This document shows, in pieces, positions 5,864 through 7,059 of a stretch of 7,059 nucleotides of DNA (position 1 is its first letter; every line of letters starts with the position of its first letter). The stretch covers positions 1 through 7,059 of the forward strand of contig MEFT01000108.1 in the NCBI GenBank assembly GCA_001725215.1, in the 5' to 3' direction. The DNA comes from Clostridium sp. SCN 57-10. Its GTDB lineage: Bacteria; Bacillota; Clostridia; Oscillospirales; Butyricicoccaceae. A model generated the notes under the pieces. It was not told where the DNA came from, searched no databases, and saw only the letters and a program-made list of their open reading frames with translations. The position numbers were made by a program, and so were the translations under genes.

Positions 5864-7059
5864 AATGCCGTTACACAAAAAACCTCAGGTGCGCAGCCGC
5901 GTTGATATTCCTCTTGATGAAGCAACGCCGGTAAAACCCAAGCGTGCCGAAAAAATCGTTCCAAAGGCGACCGAAGTCGCGTCGCAGGAGACGGATCAGA
6001 TTGCACCGCCCAGCGTTCTCACACCGGCAGAGGTGCTGCGCGGCAAGAAAGCCGTATCGCCCGAGGTGGCTGTAGCAAATGATATGCCCGAGCCCGCCGT
6101 CGCCGTGCGCGTAGAAGAGCTTGCGCCGTCTGCATCCGAAGTGCCCGATGCCGCGGAGCAGGATGAGATGGTGCGCCAGATCGATCAGGCCCTGCGCGAG
6201 GCAGAGGAAGCCGACCGCTATTTTTATCCGCCTATCAACCTGCTGCGCCCCGGCGCCGCGGCTCCTGAGGACGCCTCGGAGGAAATTGGGCGGTATGCCG
6301 AGCGGCTGCGCGACACGCTGCAAAGCTTTGGCATCGAATCAAACGTCGTCAGCGTTACGCGTGGGCCGACGGTGACGCGCTATGAGCTGCAGCTTTCGCG
6401 TGGCGTCAAGCTGGCACGCGTCGGCAGCCTGTCAGACGACATCGCACTGGCGCTCGGCGCGGCCAACGTACGCATTTCCACCATACCGGACAAGCAGGCC
6501 GTCGGCATTGAGGTGCCAAACGACAAGCAGGAAATGGTGACGATACGCGACATCATTGACAGCAAGAAGTTCCGCGAGCATAAATCGAAAATCTGCTTCG
6601 CCGTCGGCAAAGACATTGCGGGCGAGGTCGTGGTAGGCGATATCGCGTCGATGCCGCACATGCTGATCGCGGGTACCACAGGCTCGGGAAAATCGGTGTG
6701 CATCAATTCCATTTTGATCAGCCTGGTCTATAAGGCGACGCCCGAAGAGGTGCGCCTTATCATGGTCGACCCGAAAATGATCGAGCTCGGCGTGTATAAC
6801 GGCATCCCGCACCTGCTCATCCCCGTCGTCACCGACCCGAAAAAAGCGGCGGGCGCGCTCAACTGGGCGGTCAGCGAGATGATGAAGCGCTATAAGCTGT
6901 TTTCCGAGGTGCAGGCGCGCAACCTTGCCGACTATAACAAAATCATCGAGGAGCGCGGCGAGGGCGAAAAGCTGCCGCAGATCGTCATCGTCATCGACGA
7001 GCTAGCAGACCTGATGCTCGTCGCGGCGAACGAGGTGGAAGACGCCATCGTGCGCATCG
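5826..7059 (+). CDS. FtsK/SpoIIIE linker and motor part (frame-broken, 3' end missing)
   Basis: About 411 codons in the second frame, open at the window end. An acidic/proline-rich linker (to about 6210) is followed by the alpha domain: FYPPINLLRP (about 6219-6248), RGPTVTRYELQLSRGVKLARV (about 6360-6422) and AVGIEVPN (about 6498-6521). The RecA-like motor domain has Walker A GTTGSGKS at 6672-6695, MVDPKMIELGVYNGIPHLL at about 6762-6818, and Walker B IVIVIDELADLM at 6981-7016. These are strong marks of the hexameric ATPase that pumps chromosomal DNA through the division septum or into the forespore. The DNA-sequence-reading gamma domain would lie beyond the window. The frame has no good independent start: ATG 5865 lies 26 nt from the nearest Shine-Dalgarno-like sequence. 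It is best read as one gene with 5252-5824. Which paralogue (FtsK, SftA or SpoIIIE) cannot be decided, though the membrane anchor argues against the soluble SftA. Confidence 0.9.

Noticed and set aside
5858..5864. prfB-like programmed +1 frameshift at GTT-TGA-A
   Set aside because: Not accepted as the main explanation because the SD-like sequence is too far upstream and codon use shows the frame changes about 30 nt earlier; kept as an alternative in the findings.

Overview
The window looks like chromosomal DNA of a GC-rich low-G+C-lineage relative, most likely a Clostridia/Eubacteriales member. The evidence is strong AGGAGG-type ribosome binding sites, a YtxH-like small protein, a BacA-type phosphatase beside an FtsK/SpoIIIE gene, a TTG start, and SigA-type promoters (TTTACA-17-TATAAT) in short AT-rich gaps between GC-rich genes. 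Genus-level placement is not possible from sequence alone. I see no mobile element, CRISPR array, tRNA or rRNA.

Left part (1-2700, minus strand): a dihydroorotase-like gene (1233-2492) is read leftward from a good promoter at about 2661-2689 through a roughly 160-nt untranslated leader, and ends at an intrinsic terminator (1162-1193). A second promoter (1123-1151) then drives a C39-like cysteine peptidase gene (1-1089), whose 3' end lies beyond the window. The dihydroorotase-like protein has kept the family fold signatures but lost most metal ligands and catalytic residues, so it is probably a pseudoenzyme.

Middle (2700-3083): a 57-residue YtxH-like membrane-anchored protein (2762-2935) stands alone on the plus strand and is followed by a strong intrinsic terminator (2965-3001). 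A new plus-strand promoter (3004-3032) follows.

Right part (3084-7059, plus strand): a tight gene run, phzF-family isomerase - PAP2 phosphatase - uppP/bacA - ftsK/spoIIIE. The first two genes overlap by 4 bp, the next gap is 1 bp and the last is 32 bp. The two phosphatases belong to unrelated families but could both act on lipid-linked (C55) diphosphate, so the run leans toward cell envelope and division. The ftsK gene is split by an apparent +1 frameshift inside 5823-5860: the N-terminal membrane part and the motor part are in different frames, and the motor is cut by the window edge after Walker B.

No completely new system is evident. The points most worth checking are the degenerate dihydroorotase with its structured leader, the ftsK frame break, and the paired C55-PP phosphatases.
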